Assembly: GCA_022711175.1 (NCBI GenBank)
Contig: JAKLFM010000026.1
Span: 1 to 40,202, forward strand
DNA: 40,202 bases
Reading direction: 5' to 3'
DNA from: Bacteroidota bacterium
GTDB lineage: Bacteria > Bacteroidota > Bacteroidia > Bacteroidales > UBA4417
The notes beneath the pieces are model-generated. The model had not been told where the DNA came from, ran no database searches, and saw only the letters and a program-made list of their open reading frames with translations. The number at the start of each line of letters is the position of its first letter. Position 1 is the stretch's first letter. Made by a program: the position numbers and the translations under genes. Below are positions 17,632 to 25,881 of the stretch, piece by piece.

Positions 17632-19191
17632 ATGAGAATCCGACATTTATTTGCTGGCCTGACGCTTTTCATTGCCCTCGGCGGTATTCCGGCTGAATCG
17701 TCAGCACAGAAAATCAATACGGTACAACGTCCTGACGTCAGTACGGTTTTGCCAATTATGCAGATGCTGGCATCAGCCGGACTTGAAGGCCGCGAAACAG
17801 GCACACGTGGTGGTTATCTTGCTGCAAATTATGTAGCTTCGATGATGGAATATGCCGGGCTGAAGCCCTACGGCAGCAAGCAGGCCGGTGGTCACTCAAC
17901 TCTTTCGGATTACTTTCATCCTTTCAAACTGCTGAGATACGCGCCGCATGTATCACCGATCGAAATAACAGGGAGAAAAAATTCGAAGGACAAGCTCTTT
18001 CCCGGCAAAGACTTTACGGTTGAAGATGCAATGAGTGATCTTTTTTTCAACTCGCAGCTTGTTTTTGCCGGCTACGGAATCAGCGATTCAGGGTTGAAAT
18101 ACAACGATTACGCACATCTGGATGTTAAGAACAAAATTGTGCTGGTCATCGAAGGTTATCCGGGCAAACATGATACGCTGAGCCCGGCATGGCTGAAATT
18201 CAGGAAAACTGCAATTGACGATGCTTTCGATACAGGCAAAAAATGCCGTGAAGCTGAAAGGCTGGGAGCAAAAGCATTGGTCTTAATTCCTGAAAGTTGC
18301 CTGAAAAAGGATGAACTCCGGCAACCGGAAAACCTGACGGACGGCCCTTACCAGGATGCAGAATATTTCTTGCCATCGGCAAAAATTCAATCATCCATTC
18401 CGCTGATACAACTCACAGAAAGCGGCGCCCAAAAAATTGAAAAGTCATCGGGTCTCCATTTTGCTGACCTTGATCATCAAATTGCTTGCGAAAAAGTTGG
18501 TTTCCCGCTTCAGATAGAACAAAGCATAAAAGCCAGGATTTATGTTACGATAGATACGCTACTGGTTTACAATGTGATAGGATGCTTAAGAGGAAGCGAT
18601 ACAACCAAAAGTATCATACTTGGCGCTCATTACGACCACCTGGGCATACGCGATAGCTGCATTTACTATGGTTCCGACGATAATGCGTCAGGTGTTGCCG
18701 GCTTACTTGCAATAGCCGGAATGTTGTCAAAAAGCATCACAGTGCCTCCGTGCAACCTTGTATTTGCATCGTGGACTGCGGAGGAAAAAGGATTGATAGG
18801 AAGTGAATTTTTCACTTCGCAACTTACAAACAACGAAGGGATTAAACTGTATATCAATATGGATATGATCTCACGTTCGGTTTCCGAAGATACTGCCTGC
18901 AACATGCTGAGCGTCGGTACCCGAACCTGCGACAGTTCATTACGAGAAATAGCTGCTGACTTAAACTCATCACTCGGCAAACCTTTTATACTCGACCTTT
19001 GGGATGTTACCGGGCATTCGGGCAGCGATTACGCATCGTTTACTGCAAAAAACATCCCGATTCTTACCTTTAATACAGGCCTTCATAACGACTATCATAC
19101 GCCGCGCGACACAACGTCACGGGCCGATTTTGACAAAATGCTATCGGTTATTCAATTGGTCTGCAGTATCTTAAACGAGACCAGGAAGTAA
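17632..19191 (+). CDS. exported M28-family aminopeptidase
   Basis: A 519-residue secreted zinc peptidase, second in the iadA operon. The signal peptide is MRIRHLFAGLTLFIALGGIP. The catalytic M28 domain occupies the C-terminal 200 residues with all zinc-site motifs: GAHYDHLG (His near residue 333), SDDNASGVAG (bridging Asp), WTAEEKGLIGS (Glu pair), INMDMI (Asp) and a terminal His in LHNDYHTPRD. A protease-associated (PA)-like insertion of about 150 residues precedes it. A GTG at 17620 could add four residues, but the ATG at 17632 follows an AGAGG stretch at a workable distance. M28 enzymes remove N-terminal residues or split dipeptides. Here it may trim ordinary peptides or free alpha-linked residues alongside beta-aspartyl cleavage; the substrate is not shown by sequence. 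Confidence 0.9.
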   Translation: MRIRHLFAGLTLFIALGGIPAESSAQKINTVQRPDVSTVLPIMQMLASAGLEGRETGTRGGYLAANYVASMMEYAGLKPYGSKQAGGHSTLSDYFHPFKLLRYAPHVSPIEITGRKNSKDKLFPGKDFTVEDAMSDLFFNSQLVFAGYGISDSGLKYNDYAHLDVKNKIVLVIEGYPGKHDTLSPAWLKFRKTAIDDAFDTGKKCREAERLGAKALVLIPESCLKKDELRQPENLTDGPYQDAEYFLPSAKIQSSIPLIQLTESGAQKIEKSSGLHFADLDHQIACEKVGFPLQIEQSIKARIYVTIDTLLVYNVIGCLRGSDTTKSIILGAHYDHLGIRDSCIYYGSDDNASGVAGLLAIAGMLSKSITVPPCNLVFASWTAEEKGLIGSEFFTSQLTNNEGIKLYINMDMISRSVSEDTACNMLSVGTRTCDSSLREIAADLNSSLGKPFILDLWDVTGHSGSDYASFTAKNIPILTFNTGLHNDYHTPRDTTSRADFDKMLSVIQLVCSILNETRK

Positions 19192-19252
19192 GCGACAGCC
19201 GGAAAAGTTTTACCCTTGGATGTTGGCATACCATAATAAAGGATTTACTGGT

Positions 19253-19260
19253 TATCTTTG
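19253..19260 (+). promoter_or_regulatory. -7 promoter element before the PHP-like gene
   Basis: TATCTTTG is an exact TAnnTTTG match, 37 bases before the TTG start at 19297, in the 105-base gap after the M28 gene. No clear -33 TTTG is found at the right distance. Confidence 0.4.
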
Positions 19261-19296
19261 TTGCTTTAAATCTTCCTTTCAACACCTTTATTATAC

Positions 19297-20538
19297 TTGA
19301 AAATCGTTCGCAGAATCTTTGCGCTGCTCTGGCAACTCATCAGGATTATCATGCTGTTGATACTGATGGTGCTGATTTTGCCGGCACTCATGTATATTTT
19401 GCCGGCATATTACCATTTTCCTCCACCGATGCGGTTTGCGGGAGACAAATGGTACAATCCCTATCAAACGGCAGATAAAAATCATTGGCAACTTGCCAAT
19501 TTTCACATGCATTCGCGTGCGTGGGGCGGACTGACGGATGGCGCTGAAAACAAAGATCACCAGGTTTACGACACATACCGTAAGAACGGCTTTGGAAGCG
19601 TTTCCATTAGTAATTATCAATCGATCAATAAATTGTATAAGGATTCGGCTTTCTATATTCCGGCATACGAACATGGTTATGGAATTTATAAGAACCATCA
19701 TTTATGCCTTGGGGCACATAAGGTTATATGGTATGATCTGCCTTACGGACAGACAATTCACCATAAGCAATACATTATTAACAGGTTAAGGCCGACTACC
19801 GAAATAATCTCCATCAACCACCCGTCGTTTTTTAAAGGATTTAAACCCGAAGATTTCACCAAACTTACAGGGTATGATTTTATTGAAACACTGAATGGAT
19901 TTCGTAATTCGGTGCCACATTGGGATTCAGCGCTTTCGGCTGGCCGGCCGGCGCTCATTCTCGCTAACGATGATATGCACGATATCAATAATGTTGATGA
20001 AATCGGACGCAGGTTCACCGTCATCAATTCGCCCACAAACTCGCGTGCCGATATTGTTGCTTCATTGAAATCGGGTAATGCTTTTGGCGTGTATTACCAG
20101 GGAGAAGAGGGTGAAACCCTTCATCAGAAAAACCGTCAGTTTGCTCTGCTGCCCGTTGTTGAATCAGTAAGTATTACGGGTGATTCGCTTACAGTAAAAC
20201 TTGATACAAGTGCCTTTGAGGTCAGGTTTTTTGGCCAGGGCGGACAATTATTGCAGAAAGACAACCATGTGAAAAGAGCTTCTTACAAACTGAAACCTGA
20301 CGATACTTTTGTCCGTATTGTACTACTGTTTCCAACCAGGACCAACACCGAAGGGCTTCAGTTCTTTTTAAACCCGGTGATGCGTAGTGCCGATGGCAGC
20401 CTGCCGGCAATGCCGGTCGTGAAGGTAGATTTGGTAAAAACATGGTTCTCCCGAATCGGTTTGTCGATTCTTGCCATTGGCCTTTTCTGGATAGTTTTGC
20501 GTTTGCGAAGACGGCGCCGGAAAAAGATTCAGGCTTGA
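19297..20538 (+). CDS. membrane-anchored PHP-like phosphoesterase domain protein
   Basis: A 413-residue protein with one N-terminal membrane helix (about residues 8-38) after a basic start and one C-terminal helix (about 385-402) followed by a strongly basic tail RLRRRRRKK. The central part resembles PHP-type metal-dependent hydrolases. It starts ANFHMHSRAWGG (HxH), then has EHGYG, SINHPSF and a late NDDMHD motif. The helix arrangement suggests that the domain faces the periplasm. The first codon is TTG at 19297; the next in-frame ATG falls inside the membrane helix, so TTG is the likely start. It precedes a glycosyltransferase gene by 34 bases and is probably co-transcribed with it. This suggests an envelope glycan or lipid role, which is inferred only. 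Confidence 0.7.
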   Translation: MKIVRRIFALLWQLIRIIMLLILMVLILPALMYILPAYYHFPPPMRFAGDKWYNPYQTADKNHWQLANFHMHSRAWGGLTDGAENKDHQVYDTYRKNGFGSVSISNYQSINKLYKDSAFYIPAYEHGYGIYKNHHLCLGAHKVIWYDLPYGQTIHHKQYIINRLRPTTEIISINHPSFFKGFKPEDFTKLTGYDFIETLNGFRNSVPHWDSALSAGRPALILANDDMHDINNVDEIGRRFTVINSPTNSRADIVASLKSGNAFGVYYQGEEGETLHQKNRQFALLPVVESVSITGDSLTVKLDTSAFEVRFFGQGGQLLQKDNHVKRASYKLKPDDTFVRIVLLFPTRTNTEGLQFFLNPVMRSADGSLPAMPVVKVDLVKTWFSRIGLSILAIGLFWIVLRLRRRRRKKIQA

Positions 20539-20572
20539 AGCCGCACCATACTCTGCCGGTGTAATTAGCAAT

Positions 20573-22144
20573 ATGCTTGACAAAATCATCATAAAGCGTT
20601 ACCTGTTTATTCTCGCGGCCATTTCGGCCGTGATAAGGGCCATGCTTGCCGGCTCTTTTGCTCTCGGCAACGACGAGGTGTATTACTGGACTTATTCTTT
20701 GTATCCTTCGCTAAGCTATTTCGACCATCCGCCCATGGTGGCTTGGCTTATCCGAATTTTTACTTTTAACCTCACATTCAACCATGAGTTGTTTGTTAGG
20801 CTGGCTGCCATCGTTGCCGCAACGGTAAACATTTTCATCATTTATAGTATCGGTAAAAAGCTGCGCGACGAGCTTACCGGCTGGTATGCAGCATTGTTGT
20901 ACACTGGATCGGTATATTGTTTTATTATTTCGGGCACCTTTATTTTACCCGATTCGCCGCAAACCGTGTTTTGGCTTGCGGCATTAAGGATTATGCTTGA
21001 CGTGTTTCCCGATAAGGAGCTTACTGCCGTTAACAGGAAGAGGATGCTTGTGCTTGGACTGATGCTGGGGCTTGGAATGCTGTCGAAATATACAACGGCT
21101 TTCCTTTGGGCTGGCATGATTATCTATCTGCTTGTCCGCAACAGGAAATGGCTGGCATCATGGCAATTCTATTTTGCTAACCTGGTCGCCTTGCTGTTGT
21201 TTGCCCCGGTCATCATTTGGAATATTCAAAATTCGTTTATCAGTTTCGCTTTTCATGGTGAAAGAGTCGCCGTTGCAGGCAACCTGTTAAATATCAGTTC
21301 GTTACTCACCGAACTCGCCGGCGAAGTACTCTATACGAACCCGGTAAACTTTATAATTATTGTTGCTGCGCTTGTATATTTTTTACGGAAGAAAAACCGC
21401 GGGAACGACAGTCGAAGATTCATACTGCTATTGAGTGGATTGCCCATCATACTTGTTTTCCTCATCGTTTCGCTTTTCCGTAATACGCTGCCGCACTGGT
21501 CGGGGCCGGGTTACCTGACGCTTATCCCGCTGGCTGCGTTTTGGCTGAGGTCGCATACAACAAAGCGAATGCCGAAACAGCTCAAGGCTTCGTTTGCATT
21601 CCTGCTGCTTTTATTGTCAATAAGTTCCGTTCAGATTTTAACCGGTTTTGTGAAATGGCCGGGAGAAAGCAATGACTTTTTCCGAAAAGGTGAAAAAGAT
21701 ATTTCGCTTGAATTGTATGGCTGGCGAACTTTGACGAAAGAATTCAGGACAATTGCCGAGCAATACGAATCAGAGGGAATCATGAAGCCAAATACCCCAA
21801 TAGTGAGTTACAGGTGGTTCCCGGCGGCGAACCTGGAGTATTATGCCGCCAGACCGACAGGTCGCTATGTGCTTGCAACAGGCGGCTTGAATTCAATTCA
21901 CCAGTATGCTTTTGTTAATCAACAACATGGCGGTTTCGTGCTGAACACCGATGCCTGGTACATTACTTCGAGCCGCGATTTCATGCCTCCAGCAGCACTG
22001 AAGCCTCTCTATTATAATAATGTCTCGGCGCCCGATACTATAACGGTGACGCGCGGCAGCAAACCGGCTTATTATTTTTTCGTTTACAGGCTGAAAAACT
22101 TGCAGACAAAGCCAGCTAATCCCTTACGTGTGAGCACTGATTAA
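20573..22144 (+). CDS. GT39/GT83-type membrane glycosyltransferase
   Basis: A 523-residue integral membrane protein of the ArnT/PMT-like superfamily. It transfers a sugar from a polyprenyl-phosphate donor on the outer face of the inner membrane. The first periplasmic loop has the catalytic acidic pair in LGNDEVYYWTYSL (about residues 31-43), followed by LSYFDHPPMVAW, which is the family signature. About eleven hydrophobic helices follow, with GGLGMLSKY-type and GWRTL-type motifs, and a soluble C-terminal part of about 110 residues. Acceptor candidates are lipid A, an O-glycan or a protein; nothing here decides among them. It follows the PHP-like gene closely. It ends 9 bases before a convergent lipoprotein gene with no terminator between them. 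Confidence 0.85.
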   Translation: MLDKIIIKRYLFILAAISAVIRAMLAGSFALGNDEVYYWTYSLYPSLSYFDHPPMVAWLIRIFTFNLTFNHELFVRLAAIVAATVNIFIIYSIGKKLRDELTGWYAALLYTGSVYCFIISGTFILPDSPQTVFWLAALRIMLDVFPDKELTAVNRKRMLVLGLMLGLGMLSKYTTAFLWAGMIIYLLVRNRKWLASWQFYFANLVALLLFAPVIIWNIQNSFISFAFHGERVAVAGNLLNISSLLTELAGEVLYTNPVNFIIIVAALVYFLRKKNRGNDSRRFILLLSGLPIILVFLIVSLFRNTLPHWSGPGYLTLIPLAAFWLRSHTTKRMPKQLKASFAFLLLLLSISSVQILTGFVKWPGESNDFFRKGEKDISLELYGWRTLTKEFRTIAEQYESEGIMKPNTPIVSYRWFPAANLEYYAARPTGRYVLATGGLNSIHQYAFVNQQHGGFVLNTDAWYITSSRDFMPPAALKPLYYNNVSAPDTITVTRGSKPAYYFFVYRLKNLQTKPANPLRVSTD

Positions 22145-22153
22145 TCACTATGA

Positions 22154-22759
22154 CTATTCAGAAGGCAGGTAAACGCGAATCGAAAAACGCCCATCGGTAA
22201 CCGGGTAGAGTATTACTTCTTCGCCAAGGCTCCAGCTGTCTTTCGAAATATTGAACTCAAAGTTGCCCCGCAGTATATAACTTCTTTTGTTTTCACCGTT
22301 CACATCTATTTTGGGTCCTTTTATTACCTCATTGATCACACACTCCGATTCACCATAATCAATCGGATCGACCCCGGTGCAGAATCCGTTTCCGCCCTGG
22401 GTTTTGATAAGAAACAGGCGCATCCTGGGAAATTGTGTTCCTTGTATTGCAAGATTTACTCCTTCTAGATTTTTAAGGTCATCATCGCTTACCGGCCTTT
22501 TCCCTAATTCAAGGCTCAGCTCAATGTCATAATTTGTGATGCCGGAATCAAAATGATTTGCCCAACCCGTCATAGGGCCCGGTGACCAGTAAGCTGTTAC
22601 CTGTACATCGTTCTCTTCGAACGTAAGTAGCTGATCCTGAAACCTGAATTGTATATAAAACGCTTCACCAAAACCCGGTTCGGGATCGGGGTCTTTTCTG
22701 CAACCTGAAGAAGCAATGAGAAGCAGAATCAATAAAGCAAATGTAGTAGAGTTTCTCAT
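22154..22759 (-). CDS. small lipoprotein of unknown function
   Basis: A 201-residue predicted lipoprotein. The signal MRNSTTFALLILLLIASSGC ends in the lipobox SSGC, followed by RKDPDPEPG, a typical spacer for Bacteroidota surface lipoproteins. The mature part is mostly beta-strand with three cysteines. No family was recognised. It begins 11 bases after the end of the T9SS-sorted carboxypeptidase gene, so the two are likely co-transcribed and may act together at the cell surface. Confidence 0.7.
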   Translation of the reverse strand: MRNSTTFALLILLLIASSGCRKDPDPEPGFGEAFYIQFRFQDQLLTFEENDVQVTAYWSPGPMTGWANHFDSGITNYDIELSLELGKRPVSDDDLKNLEGVNLAIQGTQFPRMRLFLIKTQGGNGFCTGVDPIDYGESECVINEVIKGPKIDVNGENKRSYILRGNFEFNISKDSWSLGEEVILYPVTDGRFSIRVYLPSE

Positions 22760-22770
22760 GCTTTGGTTTG

Positions 22771-25134
22771 TTAATTGATAATCAGTTTTTTAACCTGTAT
22801 GGTAGATTTATCTGATACCATTCTTACGAAATACACTCCCTGAACAAAATCCGAAACATCAACCTTCATTTCTGAAATTTTATCGTCGATCATGAACGAT
22901 CGCATCAGCTTGCCGGTAAGCGAATAAACTGAAATTTCGGCTTCCTGGTTTTTGGGCAACGAAACCGGAATCATAACTTCGGTATGTGCGGGATTTGGAT
23001 ACAGATTGCCGAGTAAACCTTCTGTGATCCAAGCCGCAGGAGAAATGCCGGTAGGATCAGCAAGAATGCTCACTTTAAAATCGTCGAAATAAAAGCCGTC
23101 GGCAACCGTTCCGGCATCCGATTTAAGTGTAAACCGGAAGATTACGTTTTCGCCAAGGTAATCATTGAGCAGAATGGTTTCTTTTACCCAACTTGTTTGC
23201 ACACCGTCGTATAGAGGTTGCCCCTGGGCCTGATTCGAGTTTCCGGGATGGGTGTATATACCCGTCAAAGGTGACCATGTAAGCCCGTTGTTAGTCGATA
23301 TTTTAACCTGAACATAGTCGTAGCCGGCTTCAATATTCCACTGGGCATAAAATTCGAGCATGGCAAACATGGCATTTTGCAACGACAGAGCGTTTGCCGT
23401 GGTAGTGCTCTTGTTGGCGTTGTTGCTATAATTTCCTGATGGTGAATCGGTCATCGATTTTTGGGGCGAAACATACTTATTTGATGTAAGCGCCCAGTTT
23501 CCCGTCCATCCTGTAATGGTATTCAGACTGTCGTTGAGGATCACAAGCGGAACACCGTAATATTTCAATAGGGTATCGCTCATAACGTACGACCCGTTAT
23601 CAATGGAAAGTACATATTTAAGGGTGTCACCTGACATAATGAGCGGATCGAGGGTGAAAGCTATGGAATCGTTTAAAGATTCGAGCAGTTGGAGCGAAGT
23701 ATAGGCTTTAGGTTCACCAACTGTGGCGATTGAGCTGTTGAGCGGAGTGATGGTAACAGTGAAATCACCGTCGAGAAGTCCGTACCGCTTGATGTTAAAA
23801 TTGAAATAACCTTGCTGTACGCCAATTACCATGGGTGAAAGATCCTTAATAAGTGCAAAATTGCCGACTAATTGTGCAGCCCTGAGACTCTGAAACATAT
23901 TTTCCTGGCATAAGGGTATAATGCGCGACTGCATAGGCCAGAAACCATCGGCCTGGCTGCCAATTTCGGGTGTCCATGCCAGGATTTTATTTTTGGTGGT
24001 TTGCTCGCCATACATCCAGTCGTCGGACCCGCCGTTGGTGGGATAAATGGTTGTACTCGCCGGACCGTAAGTGTATCCGTTTTCAACCGTTAACATTTTG
24101 GAATATGTGTTAAACAACTGATCGTCAGGACAAAGCTCGGGTACGTAACCCCATGGATAGAGAAACAGGTTGCTGTAGGAATGATAGTTGAGGGCAATGC
24201 CGAAGTCATGCTCTTCGCAGAAATATTTCATCATCCTTGTTTCAGGTTCTGAAAAAGCGGCTGTTCCTCTGAAAGTATCTTCATTGGGATCGGGTGAAGA
24301 GCCGGTATTGTCGTAGCCCCACATGTACCCGTAATTGCGGTTAATGTCGATCCCGTAGCTGCCGTTTTGGTTCGGCCTGCGGTTTTTGCGCCACATGCCG
24401 CCACCATTGGGGTAAGTGTCGATATTGTATGTATAGCCATCCATATTGATCACGGGCACGAAATACATCTCCGTAGTATCGATCAGGGCTTTGATAAGCG
24501 GATCGGTGTTATAGTTTTCGAGCAGGTGCCACATGTAAAAGAGCAGGTGTTGCATGCCTATAGGCTCGCGGGCGTGGTGCATGCCCGTGTAAAGGATTTC
24601 AGGCTCGTCTTCGTTAATGCCGGGATTGTCGCTTATTTTCACGTAGTATATATCCAGGCCGTTTATGGTTGTCATGCTATCGCTCACTGCTTGTTTCACA
24701 GTGATGAGGTTGGGGTATAAAGTGTGCATCAACTCAATCTGGTCGAACATCTGCTCGATGGTAGAAAATCCCCCGCAGGTGCCAAGCTCGAAGTTATCCG
24801 GTACAGGCCATGTTTCATTGAGAAAGGCATCACTTTGTTGCGCCGTATAGTTTTGCGGATGCAGGTACCTGTCGGCATAATATGCAGCAACATCCTGTAT
24901 AACAACTTCATAGGTAAATCCCAGGCCGGCTACTTTGGCGATTTCGTTTTGCAGGAGCTCGGCAATTGCCCATTCACCCGATTTATCGATCCATTGTACT
25001 TCGATGCCTGCCTGCCAAAGCTGCGCAGGATCTTTATCACCGAAAGCGATTTTGATCCTTGAATAGGTGTCGCCGCCGGCAAATGTTAAAATACTGAATA
25101 GGGAAGCAATGAGCAGAATAAACAGATGTTTCAT
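22771..25134 (-). CDS. secreted M14 zinc carboxypeptidase with type IX sorting domain
   Basis: A 787-residue exported carboxypeptidase. The signal peptide is MKHLFILLIASLFSILTFAG. Catalytic motifs of the carboxypeptidase T/A branch are all present. GMHHAREPIG supplies the zinc His and Glu, MWRKNRR the carboxylate-binding arginine, and GIDINRNYGY the NR motif. LNYHSYSN gives the third zinc ligand and AWTPEIGS the catalytic Glu (about residue 385). A jelly-roll-like beta domain with a conserved DDFKVSI tail follows (about residues 540-700). The last 75 residues are a type A T9SS sorting domain beginning LYPNPAHTEVMIPVSL and ending VKKLIIN. The protein is thus exported by the same machinery that GldD supports. 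It probably trims peptides outside the cell and is co-transcribed with the small lipoprotein. Confidence 0.93.
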   Translation of the reverse strand: MKHLFILLIASLFSILTFAGGDTYSRIKIAFGDKDPAQLWQAGIEVQWIDKSGEWAIAELLQNEIAKVAGLGFTYEVVIQDVAAYYADRYLHPQNYTAQQSDAFLNETWPVPDNFELGTCGGFSTIEQMFDQIELMHTLYPNLITVKQAVSDSMTTINGLDIYYVKISDNPGINEDEPEILYTGMHHAREPIGMQHLLFYMWHLLENYNTDPLIKALIDTTEMYFVPVINMDGYTYNIDTYPNGGGMWRKNRRPNQNGSYGIDINRNYGYMWGYDNTGSSPDPNEDTFRGTAAFSEPETRMMKYFCEEHDFGIALNYHSYSNLFLYPWGYVPELCPDDQLFNTYSKMLTVENGYTYGPASTTIYPTNGGSDDWMYGEQTTKNKILAWTPEIGSQADGFWPMQSRIIPLCQENMFQSLRAAQLVGNFALIKDLSPMVIGVQQGYFNFNIKRYGLLDGDFTVTITPLNSSIATVGEPKAYTSLQLLESLNDSIAFTLDPLIMSGDTLKYVLSIDNGSYVMSDTLLKYYGVPLVILNDSLNTITGWTGNWALTSNKYVSPQKSMTDSPSGNYSNNANKSTTTANALSLQNAMFAMLEFYAQWNIEAGYDYVQVKISTNNGLTWSPLTGIYTHPGNSNQAQGQPLYDGVQTSWVKETILLNDYLGENVIFRFTLKSDAGTVADGFYFDDFKVSILADPTGISPAAWITEGLLGNLYPNPAHTEVMIPVSLPKNQEAEISVYSLTGKLMRSFMIDDKISEMKVDVSDFVQGVYFVRMVSDKSTIQVKKLIIN

Positions 25135-25153
25135 GTTGCTGAGTTTAAGGATT

Positions 25154-25161
25154 CAAAACTA
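25154..25161 (-). promoter_or_regulatory. -7 promoter element for the M14/T9SS gene
   Basis: On the minus strand these bases read TAGTTTTG, an exact TAnnTTTG match, 20 bases before the start at 25134. A -33 box is not clear. The 109-base gap from gldD therefore probably holds a separate promoter. Confidence 0.35.
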
Positions 25162-25243
25162 ACAAAAAGGTGAATACCGCTTCCGTAATTGGATAGCAGG
25201 CGAATTTAAGAATGGTTTGTTTTGGAGGAAATCCGTTTCAATG

Positions 25244-25819
25244 TTATTTCCAGCGAAAAGTTTCGATGAGATGGTTAATGTCCTGTTTCACAAAATCAAT
25301 AACAGGGGCCAGCGAATCATTGTTGGGTGCCGTGGTAAAATACAAAGCTCCGCGAAGGAAATTCCGGGTGCTGTCAGTAAGATAAAACTGGTATGGCGAA
25401 GCGGCTCCAACACCCTGGATATCATAGCATAGTCCGTAAACCTGGTTATCGGGGTCTAAAACCTCCTTCTGCATAATGCCGCTCGACTTGGGTATATGCT
25501 TGAGCGCCAGCATACGACTATCCTCCGTAAGATTATGCAGGTTATTCTCAACTGCACGGTAACTTATATGAATGCGGCCTTTAAACTGAGGATAGTCAAT
25601 GTTTATCCAGTTGGTTTGTCCGGGCGAGAGTTCGTCGCGCGTTATCATTGCATAGGCCGGGTATTCAAAAGTATAAGGATAAATACTGTCGAGCTTTATG
25701 TATTGCCTTTCGGGAAGCGCAATCCTGAAATAACCTCTTGGTTTGGGAGTGTAATCATCGGAACAAGCTGCCGGCAGCAGAGCGATTGCAAACAACAATA
25801 GTTTCGATAACCTTTTCAT
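25244..25819 (-). CDS. gldD: gliding motility / T9SS lipoprotein GldD
   Basis: A 191-residue lipoprotein needed for gliding and type IX secretion in flavobacteria; its biochemical role is not known. The lipobox is LPAAC near residue 13-17 from the ATG at 25819. The mature start CSDDYTPKPRGYFRIALPER is characteristic of GldD. Conserved strands continue with YTFEYPAYA, WINIDYPQFKGRIHISY and a C-terminal FVKQDINHLIETFRWK. The open frame extends upstream to a GTG at 25837; the ATG gives the shorter lipoprotein signal and is preferred. It is last in the order mutY-gldE-gldD, the conserved neighbourhood of this gene in the phylum. Two T9SS-sorted proteins in this window show that the pathway is in use. 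Confidence 0.92.
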   Translation of the reverse strand: MKRLSKLLLFAIALLPAACSDDYTPKPRGYFRIALPERQYIKLDSIYPYTFEYPAYAMITRDELSPGQTNWINIDYPQFKGRIHISYRAVENNLHNLTEDSRMLALKHIPKSSGIMQKEVLDPDNQVYGLCYDIQGVGAASPYQFYLTDSTRNFLRGALYFTTAPNNDSLAPVIDFVKQDINHLIETFRWK

Positions 25820-25881
25820 TTTCAAATTCTTAATCACACAAGTTGGTTAATTACAGATTAAAGTAGCGGGTACTCCAACAA

